A stretch of DNA of 64,000 nucleotides, from NCBI RefSeq assembly GCF_000385175.1, contig NZ_ARQJ01000033.1, forward strand, positions 278,820-342,819, given 5' to 3'. The stretch comes from Salinicoccus albus DSM 19776 (lineage in GTDB: Bacteria; Bacillota; Bacilli; Staphylococcales; Salinicoccaceae). This document shows positions 19,896-29,039 of the stretch, piece by piece (position 1 is the stretch's first letter; every line of letters begins with the position of its first letter). The notes under the pieces are model-generated. The model searched no databases and had not been told where the DNA came from. It worked only from the letters and a program-made list of their open reading frames with translations. The translations under genes were made by a program, and so were the position numbers.

Positions 19896-19930
19896 TTAAT
19901 GCCTTTCCCATTCGGGAAAGGCATTTTTAT
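19896..19930. terminator. bidirectional terminator between ctaA and pyc
   Basis: A 12-bp stem (19898-19909 with 19914-19925) around a four-base loop, with T runs on both strands, between two convergent genes. Confidence 0.92.
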
Positions 19931-19933
19931 GGT

Positions 19934-22900
19934 CTATTTTTCCACTTTCATCATAAGATCCATGGACTCAACAGCATCACCCGGATCAACGAATACTTCC
20001 GATACAGTACCGTCAAACGGTGCTTTCACCGAGTTTTCCATCTTCATCGCTTCAGTAATAATGATTACGTCGCCCTTTTTAAATGACTCGCCCGCTTTAT
20101 ATTTGACCGTGCTCACAGTGCCCGGCATTTGAGCACCTACTTCACCAATCTCAGCGGGATCGGCTTTTTTCAGCCTGGCTACTTTCGATTCAACATTCTC
20201 ATCTTTGATATAAACCTTTCTTGGGAAACCGTTCAGTTCGAAGTACATCCAGCGATGACCGTCCTCGTGAACATGGCCAATCGACAGCAGGTTGACAATC
20301 AGAGTCTTTCCTTTATCTATTTCAATTTCAAGGATTTCATTCTTTCTCATGCCAAACAGGAATGTCGGTGTATCGAATACCTCCACGTTTCCGAAGGCCT
20401 GCTGACTTTTAACGAACGATTTATACACTTTGGGATAAAGTGCGTATGACAGCACTTCCTTATCGGATACTTCTGTTTCACAGAACTCCGCCATCTCTTC
20501 TTTGAGCGCATCAAAGTCCACCGGTTCAAGCACTGCCCCTGCACGTTCCGTCAGTGGCTCTGCACCTTTCAGCACTGCACTCTGCAATTCTTCATCAAAG
20601 CCTGTTGCAGGTCTGCCGATTTCACCTTTGAAGAAGCTGACGACTGAATCCGGAAAATCGAGATGTGGCGCCCTTGTGATGACAGTGTCCTCATCCAGGT
20701 CATTTTGAACCATGAAGAGTGCCATATCACCGACCACTTTTGATGATGGTGTCACCTTCACAATATCACCAAACATCATATTTACACGCTTGTACATTTT
20801 CTTAACTTCACCGTAACGGTCGCCAAGCCCCATCGATTTTGCCTGACTGAGCAGGTTGGAGTATTGTCCGCCGGGCATTTCATGCTCGTAGATTTCAGTG
20901 TGCGGACTCTTGATGTCACTTTCAAAATCAACGTAGTATTTGCGCACATCTTCCCAATATTCGCTCAATCGCTCAAGACCGTCAATATCCGCACGGATCT
21001 GTCTGGGCTGGCCTGTCTGGGCATAATAAAGGCTGTTTGCACTCGGCTGGGATGTTAATCCGCTCAAAGCGCCCAATGCAGTATCCACAACATCCGCCCC
21101 TGCTTCAATCGCTTTATTGTACATCATGATACCGTTGCCGCTCGTATCATGGCTGTGGAGGTGGACCGGAATATCAACAGTCTCCTTGAGTTCACCGATC
21201 AGCTCATATGCCGCCTCAGGTTTGAGCAGCCCTGCCATATCCTTGATGGCAAGTATATGGACACCGAGAGACTCGAGTTCTTTGGCCATTTTTTTATAAT
21301 AATCCAGCGTATACACATTGGAACGTTCCGGGTTCAGGATATCGCCGGTATAACAGATTGCCCCTTCAGCCATTTTACCTGTTTTCAGCACCGATTCGAT
21401 CGGCTGCTTCATCGCTTCTACCCAGTTTAATGAATCGAAGATCCTGAAGACATCGATCCCCGCTTCAGCACTCTCAGCCACAAATTTTTCAACGACATTA
21501 TCCGGATAATTTTTATAGCCGACTGCATTGGATGCCCGCAGCAGCATCTGGAACATGACGTTCGGAATTTCTTCCCTCAGGACCTGGAGCCTTCTCCAGG
21601 GGTCCTCTTTCAAGAAATTATAGGCCACGTCAAATGTTGCCCCGCCCCACATCTCCAGTGAAAACGCATCGCTTAGATCGTGGGCAGTATACGGTGCAAT
21701 CTTCTTCATGTCATACGTACGCATACGTGTTGTCAATAAAGACTGGTGGGCATCCCGCATCGTCGTATCTGTAATGAGTGCATCATCTTGTGACTTCAGC
21801 CATTTCGCAACCCCTTCGGGTCCCTCTTTTTCAAGAATCTGCTTGGTCCCCTCCCTGATTTCGGGTTTAAATTCCGGCATCCGGGGTTTTTCAAATACCG
21901 GCTTTTCGCGCTGGTCCACTCCTGGGAAGCCATTAATCGTAATTGTTGAAATATATTCGAGTGTTTTAGTTCCCCTGTCTCTCGGTTTTTCAAATTCAAA
22001 TAATGAAGGTGTCGTGTCGATGAACTTAGTGGAATAATCCCCTTTTCGGAAATGTTCATCGGTAATGACATTGACCAGGAACTGCAGATTGGTCTTTATC
22101 CCGCGGATCCGCATCTCTTTAAGGCTGCGCAGCATTTTTTCATTTGCTTCCTTATATGACAGCCCGTGTGTCGACAGTTTTACAAGCAGCGAATCGTAGT
22201 ACGGTGAAATGACCGCACCCTGGAATCCATCCCCTGCATCTGTACGCACACCGAATCCGCCGCTTGAACGGTAGGCCATGATTTCTCCTGTATCCGGCAT
22301 AAAGTCATTCAGAGGATCTTCAGTTGTAATCCGGCACTGCACTGCGTATCCCATCAGCGGAATATCTTCCTGTACAGGCATATTAATGACCCCGCCGAAC
22401 AGCGGGCTGCCGTCGGCAATCTGGATCTGTGTCTTGACGATATCGACGCCGGTAACCATTTCAGTGATTGTATGTTCAACCTGGACTCTCGGGTTCACTT
22501 CTATGAAATAAAAATCATCGCCTGAAGCCAGGAACTCCACCGTACCTGCGTTGATATACCCCACTTTCTCAGCCATTTCTTTTGCAGCGTCACAAATCCT
22601 CATACGAAGATCATCTGTTATTCCTACAGAGGGCGCCACTTCGACCACTTTCTGATGACGCCTCTGCACCGAGCAGTCACGCTCGTACAGATGAACGACA
22701 TTGCCTGCATGGTCTCCGATGACCTGGACCTCAATATGCTTCGGATTATCTACATATTTTTCCAGATAAACTTCGGCATTGCCAAAGGACTTTTGCGCTT
22801 CACTTTTCGCCCTGTCAAAACTGTCGCGCAGATCATCATCATCATTGACGATGCGCATGCCCTTTCCGCCGCCGCCGGAAATCGCTTTAATAATGATTGG

Positions 22901-23368
22901 GTAACCGTGCTGAGCGATGAACGCTTCTGCTTCCTCAAAGGATTCAACCGCACTGTCAGTCCCCGGGATCACGGGCAGACCAGTGGATAAAGCAGTTTCA
23001 CGCGCCTTGACCTTATCTCCGAACATATCCAGATGACGGAGTTCCGGGCCGACAAAGACAATGCCTTCCTCTTCACATCTTTTGGCAAATTCCTTATTTT
23101 CACTCAGGAAACCGTACCCTGGATGTATAGCATCGACATCAGCATCTTTGGCAACTTTGAGGACGGATTCGATATCCAGATAGCTTTCAGTCGGAGAAAG
23201 ATCTTCACCGACCAGATAAGCTTCATCCGCTTTGTATCTGTGTAAGGCGCCTTTATCTTCATTACTGTAAATTGCAACAGTCGTGATATCCAGTTCAGTA
23301 CACGCACGGAAAATGCGGATTGCAATCTCACCGCGGTTTGCTACCATCAGTTTGCTTATTCTATTCAT
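19934..23368 (-). CDS. pyc: pyruvate carboxylase
   Basis: Biotin enzyme that carboxylates pyruvate to oxaloacetate, refilling the TCA cycle. The 1144-residue length is normal for the single-chain form. Domains in order: biotin carboxylase (ATP-grasp, with IIKAISGGGGKGMRIV near residue 160 and FIEVNPRVQVEHTITEMVTG near 290), carboxyltransferase (TDTTMRDAHQSLLTTRMRTY near 535, metal-binding HLHSHDTSGNG near 745), the allosteric linker, and a C-terminal biotinyl domain with the biotin Lys in ITEAMKMENSVKAP. It is monocistronic, with a good promoter and a cre-like site upstream. Confidence 0.98.
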   Translation of the reverse strand: MNRISKLMVANRGEIAIRIFRACTELDITTVAIYSNEDKGALHRYKADEAYLVGEDLSPTESYLDIESVLKVAKDADVDAIHPGYGFLSENKEFAKRCEEEGIVFVGPELRHLDMFGDKVKARETALSTGLPVIPGTDSAVESFEEAEAFIAQHGYPIIIKAISGGGGKGMRIVNDDDDLRDSFDRAKSEAQKSFGNAEVYLEKYVDNPKHIEVQVIGDHAGNVVHLYERDCSVQRRHQKVVEVAPSVGITDDLRMRICDAAKEMAEKVGYINAGTVEFLASGDDFYFIEVNPRVQVEHTITEMVTGVDIVKTQIQIADGSPLFGGVINMPVQEDIPLMGYAVQCRITTEDPLNDFMPDTGEIMAYRSSGGFGVRTDAGDGFQGAVISPYYDSLLVKLSTHGLSYKEANEKMLRSLKEMRIRGIKTNLQFLVNVITDEHFRKGDYSTKFIDTTPSLFEFEKPRDRGTKTLEYISTITINGFPGVDQREKPVFEKPRMPEFKPEIREGTKQILEKEGPEGVAKWLKSQDDALITDTTMRDAHQSLLTTRMRTYDMKKIAPYTAHDLSDAFSLEMWGGATFDVAYNFLKEDPWRRLQVLREEIPNVMFQMLLRASNAVGYKNYPDNVVEKFVAESAEAGIDVFRIFDSLNWVEAMKQPIESVLKTGKMAEGAICYTGDILNPERSNVYTLDYYKKMAKELESLGVHILAIKDMAGLLKPEAAYELIGELKETVDIPVHLHSHDTSGNGIMMYNKAIEAGADVVDTALGALSGLTSQPSANSLYYAQTGQPRQIRADIDGLERLSEYWEDVRKYYVDFESDIKSPHTEIYEHEMPGGQYSNLLSQAKSMGLGDRYGEVKKMYKRVNMMFGDIVKVTPSSKVVGDMALFMVQNDLDEDTVITRAPHLDFPDSVVSFFKGEIGRPATGFDEELQSAVLKGAEPLTERAGAVLEPVDFDALKEEMAEFCETEVSDKEVLSYALYPKVYKSFVKSQQAFGNVEVFDTPTFLFGMRKNEILEIEIDKGKTLIVNLLSIGHVHEDGHRWMYFELNGFPRKVYIKDENVESKVARLKKADPAEIGEVGAQMPGTVSTVKYKAGESFKKGDVIIITEAMKMENSVKAPFDGTVSEVFVDPGDAVESMDLMMKVEK

Positions 23369-23395
23369 GTCTTTCCCCCTTCTTTATAATTACCA

Positions 23396-23424
23396 AGTAT
23401 AATAAATATTCAGAAAATACACAA
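23396..23424 (-). promoter_or_regulatory. promoter for pyc
   Basis: Minus strand TTGTGT (plus 23419-23424), 17-base spacer, TATACT (23396-23401), about 28 bases before the pyc start codon. Confidence 0.72.
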
Positions 23425-23439
23425 TACAGCAGCAAGCGT

Positions 23440-23457
23440 TTTGTAACATATTACAAA
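23440..23457. promoter_or_regulatory. palindrome upstream of pyc promoter
   Basis: TTTGTAA-CATA-TTACAAA, a perfect 7-bp inverted repeat with a 4-base spacer, 16 bases upstream of the pyc -35. It resembles but does not match the Rex or GlnR consensus. The regulator is unknown. Confidence 0.45.
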
Positions 23458-23471
23458 TGAAAACGTTTGCA
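23458..23471. promoter_or_regulatory. candidate CcpA cre site upstream of pyc
   Basis: TGAAAACGTTTGCA matches the cre consensus TGWAANCGNTNWCA at all but one position. It abuts the palindrome at 23440 and lies about 70-80 bases upstream of the predicted pyc start point, a position that suggests activation or fine tuning rather than simple promoter blocking. Confidence 0.6.
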
Positions 23472-23483
23472 TGTATCGATTTG

Positions 23484-23516
23484 AAAAACCCGGCATCATT
23501 TATGTCCGACACCGGG
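23484..23516 (-). terminator. terminator after ftsW
   Basis: A 9-bp stem with two G-U pairs (23489-23497 with 23508-23516), followed by TTTTT on the minus strand, 10 bases after the ftsW stop. Confidence 0.75.
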
Positions 23517-23526
23517 AAATTTATAA

Positions 23527-24717
23527 TTATGCTTCGTTTTGAATTTTTTCTTTTTTAACATGTTTTGCAGCAATGATCAGGAGACCGACAGCAATTGAAA
23601 TACTTAAGAACGAAGACCCGCCGTAGCTCAAAAGAGGCAAAGGGACTCCTGTCAGAGGAATCAGCTTCGAAATGCCGCCGAGGTTCACGAACACTTGGAA
23701 CGTGACATAAATAGCTACTCCCATGCACACCAGACGGTAAAACATATCTTGAGATATCGCTGCATATCTTAACGCTTTTATAATGATGACGAGGTAAAGC
23801 GCAAGAATAGCAAACACACCGACCAGTCCGAGCTCTTCAGCAAGGACAGCGAAAATGAAATCCGTATGAGGTTCCGGCAGATATCCGAGTTTCATCACAC
23901 CGTTGCCGAGCCCGTTGCCGAAGATGCCGCCATGGGAAATGGAGACAAGGGCATTGGTCAGCTGGTACCCCGTACCTGTCGGATCATTGAATGGATGCAG
24001 AAAGGTTTCGATTCGTGCCTGCTGGTGCGGAGACAGGATACTTCCCTTAATCATATAGATGACGACACCGACGGCACCGCCTGCAACTGCAAGCGCCCCT
24101 GCCATCTTGGCCAGGAATTTCATCGGAATGCCCGAGTAGATGAAGATGCCGGCGATGATACCGGATAAGATAAGACCGGTACCAAAATCATTTGACAGTA
24201 CGAGCACCGTACCGATACCGATGAAACCGATCGGAGCCAGATGCCCCCATTCCAATTCCTTAAGTTTGTTCTTCTTGCGGTCATAAATATAAGCCAGATA
24301 GAGTATGGTCATGATTTTGAAAAATTCGGATGTCTGGAAGTTGAATCCGGCTGCACGTATCCAGTTCCGCTCCCCATTGACCTCATAACCGAAAAAGGTA
24401 GTATATACAAGAAGAACAAGGATGATTGCAGTCCCGAGGATCTGGAAGTATTTATTCCTCAGGAATTCACCTGACATGAAATATGCCATGAAAAAAACTA
24501 TTGCAAATCCCAGCGCTATGAATAACAGCTGCCTGATATAATAATGCTCCGAATTACCGCCTGTTATATCTTCTGTCCTTGTGGCCATCACCATACTCGC
24601 GCTGTAGATCATTACCAGACCGATCAAGCTCAGGAGTACATATGTAATGACTATGGTAAAATCCACGTATTTTGAATAATCTTTAACGTATTTAAAAAAG
24701 TCTTTGATGTACCGCAA
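23527..24717 (-). CDS. ftsW: SEDS peptidoglycan glycosyltransferase FtsW
   Basis: Polytopic membrane enzyme (ten predicted helices, 396 residues) that polymerises lipid II at the septum with PBP1. The SEDS catalytic-region signatures are present: NGERNWIRAAGFNFQTSEFF near residue 113, DFGTGLILSGIIAGIFIYSG near 175, the Asp-bearing extracellular loop PHTDFIFAVLAEELGLVGVF near 280, and PLTGVPLPLLSYGGSSFLSI near 355. Position next to pyc is that of staphylococcal ftsW rather than rodA. The start is a TTG (MRYIKDFF) with GAGGG upstream. A terminator hairpin ends about 20 bases before it. Confidence 0.93.
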   Translation of the reverse strand: MRYIKDFFKYVKDYSKYVDFTIVITYVLLSLIGLVMIYSASMVMATRTEDITGGNSEHYYIRQLLFIALGFAIVFFMAYFMSGEFLRNKYFQILGTAIILVLLVYTTFFGYEVNGERNWIRAAGFNFQTSEFFKIMTILYLAYIYDRKKNKLKELEWGHLAPIGFIGIGTVLVLSNDFGTGLILSGIIAGIFIYSGIPMKFLAKMAGALAVAGGAVGVVIYMIKGSILSPHQQARIETFLHPFNDPTGTGYQLTNALVSISHGGIFGNGLGNGVMKLGYLPEPHTDFIFAVLAEELGLVGVFAILALYLVIIIKALRYAAISQDMFYRLVCMGVAIYVTFQVFVNLGGISKLIPLTGVPLPLLSYGGSSFLSISIAVGLLIIAAKHVKKEKIQNEA

Positions 24718-24732
24718 CCTGATCCCTCATTT

Positions 24733-24763
24733 AAAAAAGTCTAAAGATATTACTCTTTAGACT
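24733..24763 (-). terminator. terminator between ylaN and ftsW
   Basis: A 9-bp stem (24738-24746 with 24755-24763) whose first arm contains the ylaN stop codon. TTTTTT follows on the minus strand, and then the ftsW RBS almost at once. Confidence 0.78.
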
Positions 24764-25044
24764 CTATTCTCATCTCTCATATATGCTTCATGGACCTTTG
24801 ATACTTCCTGCTCCAGACGCTCCAAAAGCTCATGCCCAACTTCTGGATCTATTAAACCGAGCCTGGCCGCGAAATGTACTTCCTTCGACAAGCCAAACAT
24901 TTGTGTATCTAAAACCTCTTCATAGACCGGACATTGGGGCATCGTTAAATTGTCCATCTGCACTTCTATGAGCTGAACAATCTTCTCCGCGTCCTTCTCC
25001 AGCTGCTCATATGCCTGTTTACTCAATTCTTCATTTTTGGACAC
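24757..25044 (-). CDS. ylaN: YlaN family protein (UPF0358)
   Basis: A 95-residue helical protein of the UPF0358 family. In Bacillus and Staphylococcus YlaN has been reported as important under iron limitation and as acting on Fur. Family features: [20 protein letters not shown] near residue 13, then the conserved [20 protein letters not shown] near 38 and FAARLGLI near 60. It has its own terminator before ftsW. The role is known from relatives, not shown here. Confidence 0.88.
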   Translation of the reverse strand: MSKNEELSKQAYEQLEKDAEKIVQLIEVQMDNLTMPQCPVYEEVLDTQMFGLSKEVHFAARLGLIDPEVGHELLERLEQEVSKVHEAYMRDENRV

Positions 25045-25192
25045 GAAACTATCCCCTTTCTTAGATCTTTCACTAAAATTCTATATCACAAACGCTAAAA
25101 AAGCAAGCAATTACAGAACCGATGAAATACACAAACATCATTTCTTTTCAATATATGTATCTGTTATACTTATAAAATAAGGAGAGAAGATT

Positions 25193-25675
25193 ATGATTAT
25201 ACAGATACTGGGAAATGTACACTATCAGATTACATTAGATCCATCAGCATGGATATTCGATGACCGCAAAGAAGATCTGGATAAACTCCTCGCTGCACAA
25301 TCCGACAGTGAGGAAATCCATTTTGACGATTCATCAGAGTGGAACCGTGAGATTATGGAAGGCAGTACAAAGCCGCCGACGCTCAAAACAGAAAAGAAAT
25401 ACAATAAAAAACAGATGCTTGAAGGTACATTCGTCATTTGCATGGCCCCATTTTTGGAATACACAGAACCGGAACGCGGAGAAGAGGCAGTGATCACATT
25501 CAGTCACGATGAAGACTCCACCATCCTGCCCTACAGGGATCGCAGTAAAATCTTCGCGCAATTTTCCAATGAGGGACAGAGAATGTATGATGATGGAATG
25601 ATCGATGTCCTGCTGATTGAAAACGGCCAGGTCCAACAACGTCTGGAGCATGTGAGCGGTATTAAATTCGATTAG
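25193..25675 (+). CDS. conserved hypothetical protein, YlaL-like
   Basis: A 160-residue soluble protein. It begins MIIQILGNVHYQITLDPSAW followed by IFDDRK, a pattern I associate with Bacillus YlaL and with staphylococcal genes sometimes labelled peptidyl-prolyl isomerase; I see no PPIase motif to support that label. The region DSSEWNREIMEGSTKPPTLK and the later FVICMAPFLEYTEPE also look conserved. GGAGAG precedes the ATG, and a TATACT -10 element lies at about 25167. It is monocistronic, divergent from ylaN. Confidence 0.7.
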   Translation: MIIQILGNVHYQITLDPSAWIFDDRKEDLDKLLAAQSDSEEIHFDDSSEWNREIMEGSTKPPTLKTEKKYNKKQMLEGTFVICMAPFLEYTEPERGEEAVITFSHDEDSTILPYRDRSKIFAQFSNEGQRMYDDGMIDVLLIENGQVQQRLEHVSGIKFD

Positions 25676-25680
25676 AAAGA

Positions 25681-25723
25681 TAAAAAGAAGGCGAACCCAA
25701 AAAGGTTCGCCTTCTTTTCTTTT
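25681..25723. terminator. bidirectional terminator after YlaL-like gene
   Basis: A 12-bp stem (25686-25697 with 25704-25715) followed by TTTCTTTT on the plus strand and TTTTTA on the minus strand. It serves the convergent ylaL-like gene and the typA-ylaH unit. Confidence 0.88.
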
Positions 25724-25747
25724 GTCATGAGCATCAGGGTCTACTTA

Positions 25748-26098
25748 TTATTTATCAGGTGAAGTGCTGATCTTACCAGCCTTACGCTCCTTATGCAGCC
25801 TGTAGCGGTAAAGCGCCAGAACAACAGCTGCAACGATGAGACTTTCCGCAATCGGCAGGAATGCACCAAAGAATGTCAATATGATACATCCGGCAAACAT
25901 TACGATATAAATGATAATGTTCTGCCAGAATTTTATCTTTCTCGCAAAACCCAGGTTGTACACGACGATGCACAATATGAATATCGTGATATATAAATAC
26001 CACATGCCTGCCTCCGGATTGTTATCCAGGCCAAAGACCCTGCCGAAGAACGTCAAGCGTTCAGTGACGTTGACATTCATCAAGATTGGAAAGTTCAC
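25748..26098 (-). CDS. ylaH: YlaH-like membrane protein
   Basis: A 116-residue membrane protein of the YlaH-like family, of unknown function. Three hydrophobic segments are clear: MWYLYITIFILCIVVYNLGF, WQNIIIYIVMFAGCIILTFF and LPIAESLIVAAVVLALY, followed by a basic tail. It follows typA by 6 bases; the typA-ylaH pairing is conserved in Bacillales and is likely one transcript. Confidence 0.8.
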   Translation of the reverse strand: MNFPILMNVNVTERLTFFGRVFGLDNNPEAGMWYLYITIFILCIVVYNLGFARKIKFWQNIIIYIVMFAGCIILTFFGAFLPIAESLIVAAVVLALYRYRLHKERKAGKISTSPDK

Positions 26099-26104
26099 CT
26101 ACAC

Positions 26105-27946
26105 TCACTCCACTTCCGATTTTATCTTTTCTTGTTTTTGTGCCTTTTCCCTTTCATTTTTAGCAAGAATACTTTTCCTGAGACGCACTTTTTCAGGCGT
26201 GGCTTCCACAAGCTCGTCTTCGTTGATAAATTCCAGTGCTTCTTCCAATGTCAGAATCCTTGGTTTTTTCATCGTTGTCGTCTGTTCTTTGGTTGCTGAA
26301 CGGATATTGTTCTGAGCCTTCACTTTTGTAATGTTGACTGTAAGGTCATTGTCACGTGAATTTTCACCGACAATCATCCCTTCATACACTTCAGTGCCCG
26401 GTTCCATGAAGTTTTCTCCGCGGCCCTCAAGCTGCATGATAGCATAGGAGGAAGCTGCACCCTTGTCTATGGAGACGAGCACACCGTTACGGCGCCCGCC
26501 AATTCTGCCTTTGAATATCGGGCGGAAATCTTCAAACGTATTATTGATGATACCATAACCGTGCGTCATTGACATGAACTCTGTTCTGTAACCGATGAGC
26601 CCTCTGGAAGGAATCATGAAATGGATGCGGCTCTGGCCATTGCCATTATTCCCCATATCAGTCATTTCACCTTTCCGCTGTCCCATGGATTCAATGACAT
26701 TGCCGGCATATTCCTCGGGCACATCGACCTGGACACTTTCATACGGCTCACATTTGACACCGTCGATTTTCTTGACGATCACTTCAGGTTTGGAAACCTG
26801 CAATTCATAACCTTCACGTCTCATGTTTTCAATCAGGACTGAAAGATGCAGCTCTCCGCGGCCGGATACTTTCCAGGCATCCGGCTGATCTGTTGGATCG
26901 ACACGCAGTGATACGTCCGTTTCCAGTTGCTGGGCCAGCCGCTCCTCAATCTGACGGGCCGTCACATATTTGCCTTCACGCCCGGCAAACGGGGAGTTGT
27001 TCACTGAGAATGTCATCTGCAATGTTGGTTCATCGATGTGCAGTATCGGCAGTGCCTCCTGATGGTCGTAAGGGGTTACTGTCTCTCCGACATTGATGTC
27101 CTCCATGCCGCTGAGCGCAATCAGATCGCCGGCTTTCGCATTTTGAATCTCCACACGGTTTAAACCGAAATATCCGAACATGTTCGTCACTCTGAAGTTC
27201 TTAATCGAGCCATCTTTTTTCATCAGTGATACATGATCACCGACGTTGATTTCACCGCGGAATACACGGCCGACGCCAATACGCCCTACATAGTCGTTAT
27301 AGTCAAGCAGAGCAATCTGGAACTGCAGCGGTTCATCCCGGTTATCTATCGGTGCTGGCACATTTCCAACCACCATTTCATAGATGGACTGCATATTTTC
27401 ATCCTGTTTATTTGGATCAAGGCTTGCTGTACCGTTGACTGCTGAAGCATAAGCGACAGGAAATTCAAGCTGTTCATCATCTGCATCAAGCTCGATGAAT
27501 AACTCCAGAATCTCATCGACGACTTCTTCTGTCCTTGCTGTGTCCTTATCGATTTTATTGACGACTACAAGAGGCTTTAAATCCTGATCCAGCGCTTTTT
27601 TCAGAACAAAGCGTGTCTGCGGCATTGCCCCTTCATGTGCATCGACAACAAGGATCACCCCGTCCACCATTTTCATGATACGTTCCACTTCACCGCCAAA
27701 ATCAGCGTGTCCCGGTGTATCAAGGATGTTTATCCTTGTATCTTTATAATCAATTGCTGTATTTTTCGCCAGTATTGTAATCCCACGCTCCCGCTCTATA
27801 TCATTCGAGTCCATCGCACGTTCTGCAACATGCTCATTTTCCCTGAATATACCGGACTGCTTGAGCAGTTCGTCTACGAGTGTGGTCTTGCCGTGGTCCA
27901 CGTGTGCAATTATCGCTATATTGCGAATATCATTTCTTAATTTCAT
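26105..27946 (-). CDS. typA: ribosome-associated GTPase TypA/BipA
   Basis: Translational GTPase of the EF-G family that binds the ribosome and aids 50S assembly and stress adaptation. It is 613 residues, typical length. The G motifs are visible: [10 protein letters not shown] (G1), RGITI (G2), [10 protein letters not shown] (G3) and [11 protein letters not shown] (G4). The BipA-specific C-terminal domain has [20 protein letters not shown] near residue 483. It has an extended -10 promoter and forms a unit with ylaH. Confidence 0.97.
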   Translation of the reverse strand: MKLRNDIRNIAIIAHVDHGKTTLVDELLKQSGIFRENEHVAERAMDSNDIERERGITILAKNTAIDYKDTRINILDTPGHADFGGEVERIMKMVDGVILVVDAHEGAMPQTRFVLKKALDQDLKPLVVVNKIDKDTARTEEVVDEILELFIELDADDEQLEFPVAYASAVNGTASLDPNKQDENMQSIYEMVVGNVPAPIDNRDEPLQFQIALLDYNDYVGRIGVGRVFRGEINVGDHVSLMKKDGSIKNFRVTNMFGYFGLNRVEIQNAKAGDLIALSGMEDINVGETVTPYDHQEALPILHIDEPTLQMTFSVNNSPFAGREGKYVTARQIEERLAQQLETDVSLRVDPTDQPDAWKVSGRGELHLSVLIENMRREGYELQVSKPEVIVKKIDGVKCEPYESVQVDVPEEYAGNVIESMGQRKGEMTDMGNNGNGQSRIHFMIPSRGLIGYRTEFMSMTHGYGIINNTFEDFRPIFKGRIGGRRNGVLVSIDKGAASSYAIMQLEGRGENFMEPGTEVYEGMIVGENSRDNDLTVNITKVKAQNNIRSATKEQTTTMKKPRILTLEEALEFINEDELVEATPEKVRLRKSILAKNEREKAQKQEKIKSEVE

Positions 27947-27992
27947 CAGGACTTTCCCTTCATATTTAGAGTCTCTAATTCATAACTGTACT

Positions 27993-28001
27993 ATTATAAC
28001 A
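27993..28001 (-). promoter_or_regulatory. extended -10 promoter for typA
   Basis: Minus strand TGTTATAAT (plus 27993-28001), about 47 bases before the typA start. The -35 is weak. Confidence 0.6.
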
Positions 28002-28040
28002 TAAAATAGTATTAAATTATACCTTTGCCGAATTACATAC

Positions 28041-28080
28041 ACTGTGGTTTCCCTCAGTTCTATGATACAATTACCACAGT
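28041..28080 (+). promoter_or_regulatory. ylaF promoter flanked by an inverted repeat
   Basis: The extended -10 TGATACAAT (28063-28071) lies between the two arms of a perfect 8-bp inverted repeat, ACTGTGGT (28041-28048) and ACCACAGT (28073-28080). The arrangement could be an operator or a hairpin over the promoter. Confidence 0.5.
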
Positions 28081-28106
28081 AATCCTTTCGAAAGGACCGT
28101 GTAAAC

Positions 28107-28298
28107 ATGGCACAGAAAAAATCCAAAGCGATATTTGCCGTTCTCGCTGTTCTGGCTATACTGATGCTAATCGCTTTTTCAGTATTCGTCGCTGAAGGCA
28201 TGCCGATATTCGCAGGTCTTACTGTTCTGATATTTATCGCGATATTCGGCGTCGGTTTCACCTTGAAGAAAAAGTACAGGGAGAACGGATGGCTCTGA
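28107..28298 (+). CDS. small membrane protein, YlaF-like (DUF5325)
   Basis: A 63-residue protein with two membrane helices (IFAVLAVLAILMLIAFSVFV and FAGLTVLIFIAIFGVGFTL) and short basic ends (MAQKKSK and KKKYREN), matching the DUF5325/YlaF family found divergent from typA in Bacillales. AAAGGA precedes the ATG. Function is unknown. It ends before a strong terminator. Confidence 0.78.
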   Translation: MAQKKSKAIFAVLAVLAILMLIAFSVFVAEGMPIFAGLTVLIFIAIFGVGFTLKKKYRENGWL

Positions 28299-28330
28299 CT
28301 ATACAAAAATTAGATAGCTGTTCAAACTGA

Positions 28331-28379
28331 AAGCGGATAATGGAAATCTCAACGCAGATTTTCATTATCCGCTTATTTT
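28331..28379 (+). terminator. terminator after ylaF-like gene
   Basis: A long 19-bp stem with one G-U pair (28331-28349 with 28356-28374), then ATTTTC. It lies 32 bases after the ylaF-like stop. Confidence 0.85.
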
Positions 28380-28406
28380 CTATTGCATTTAATTTATTGT
28401 TGCATT

Positions 28407-28434
28407 TTGTAAAAAATTCATTTCCACGTAAAAT
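28407..28434 (+). promoter_or_regulatory. promoter for NERD-like gene
   Basis: TTGTAA (28407-28412), 16-base spacer, TAAAAT (28429-28434), 31 bases before the start codon. Confidence 0.6.
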
Positions 28435-28464
28435 AAAGATATTAAAACTTTGGGAGTGAAAATG

Positions 28465-29028
28465 ATGAGAGAGAAAAATGAGAAGTTGAAAGTGTACGAA
28501 TTCCTCTATAACCGACTGCCCTTCTCTGAAGATGAAGCAGAAGAACTGGAAGCACTGCAGCGCATGGAGAAACTGGAAAAAGAATTTGAATCGCATCTGT
28601 CGAAAATAAAAACCGGCAATATGGAGATACACTGGCATTCTGAAGTGCTTGTCGACAGCCGCTATGAACTCGTCAATGTACTAATTGCAACAGACTACTG
28701 CTATTACATGTTCGTGCTTCGAGATCTCCATGGAGAGCATTACATCAATTCGTTCAATATTCTGTGTGACAGCAGCCATGAGGCTGTGCTCGACTTAAAC
28801 CGAAGCGACAGGATTTATGAGATCTTCCGCGATCAGCTGATTGATGATGGTAAATACCAGAGACCGGTTATACTGAAATATGTCGTAATGAATGAAAAAT
28901 TCAGTTTAACAGGGAGTAAAAGTGAAAAATTTCTTAACAGGCGAAACCTCGATTATTATTTGAAAGCGATTGAACATTCTGCAGTAATCAAAAAAAAGCA
29001 TTATCCCCCGGTTACTACAAACTTTTAA
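28465..29028 (+). CDS. NERD-like nuclease-related protein, N-terminal part
   Basis: A protein of about 187 residues. The central block YELVNVLIATDYCYYMFVLR followed by DLHG resembles the NERD core (IDxLLI...IFEVKNxxG). The catalytic positions are altered, however: the expected Asp is Asn, the Glu is Val and the Lys is Arg, so catalysis is doubtful. The N-terminus is charged and helical (EEAEELEALQRMEKLEKEFE). It lacks the C-terminal zinc-ribbon part, which lies in the -1 frame just downstream (29040-29348). The frame ends in IKKKHYPPVTTNF after an eight-A run. GGGAG lies 8 bases before the ATG at 28465; an ATG at 28462 is also possible. The NERD link is by pattern only. Confidence 0.6.
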   Translation: MREKNEKLKVYEFLYNRLPFSEDEAEELEALQRMEKLEKEFESHLSKIKTGNMEIHWHSEVLVDSRYELVNVLIATDYCYYMFVLRDLHGEHYINSFNILCDSSHEAVLDLNRSDRIYEIFRDQLIDDGKYQRPVILKYVVMNEKFSLTGSKSEKFLNRRNLDYYLKAIEHSAVIKKKHYPPVTTNF

Positions 29029-29039
29029 ACTATAGTCAC

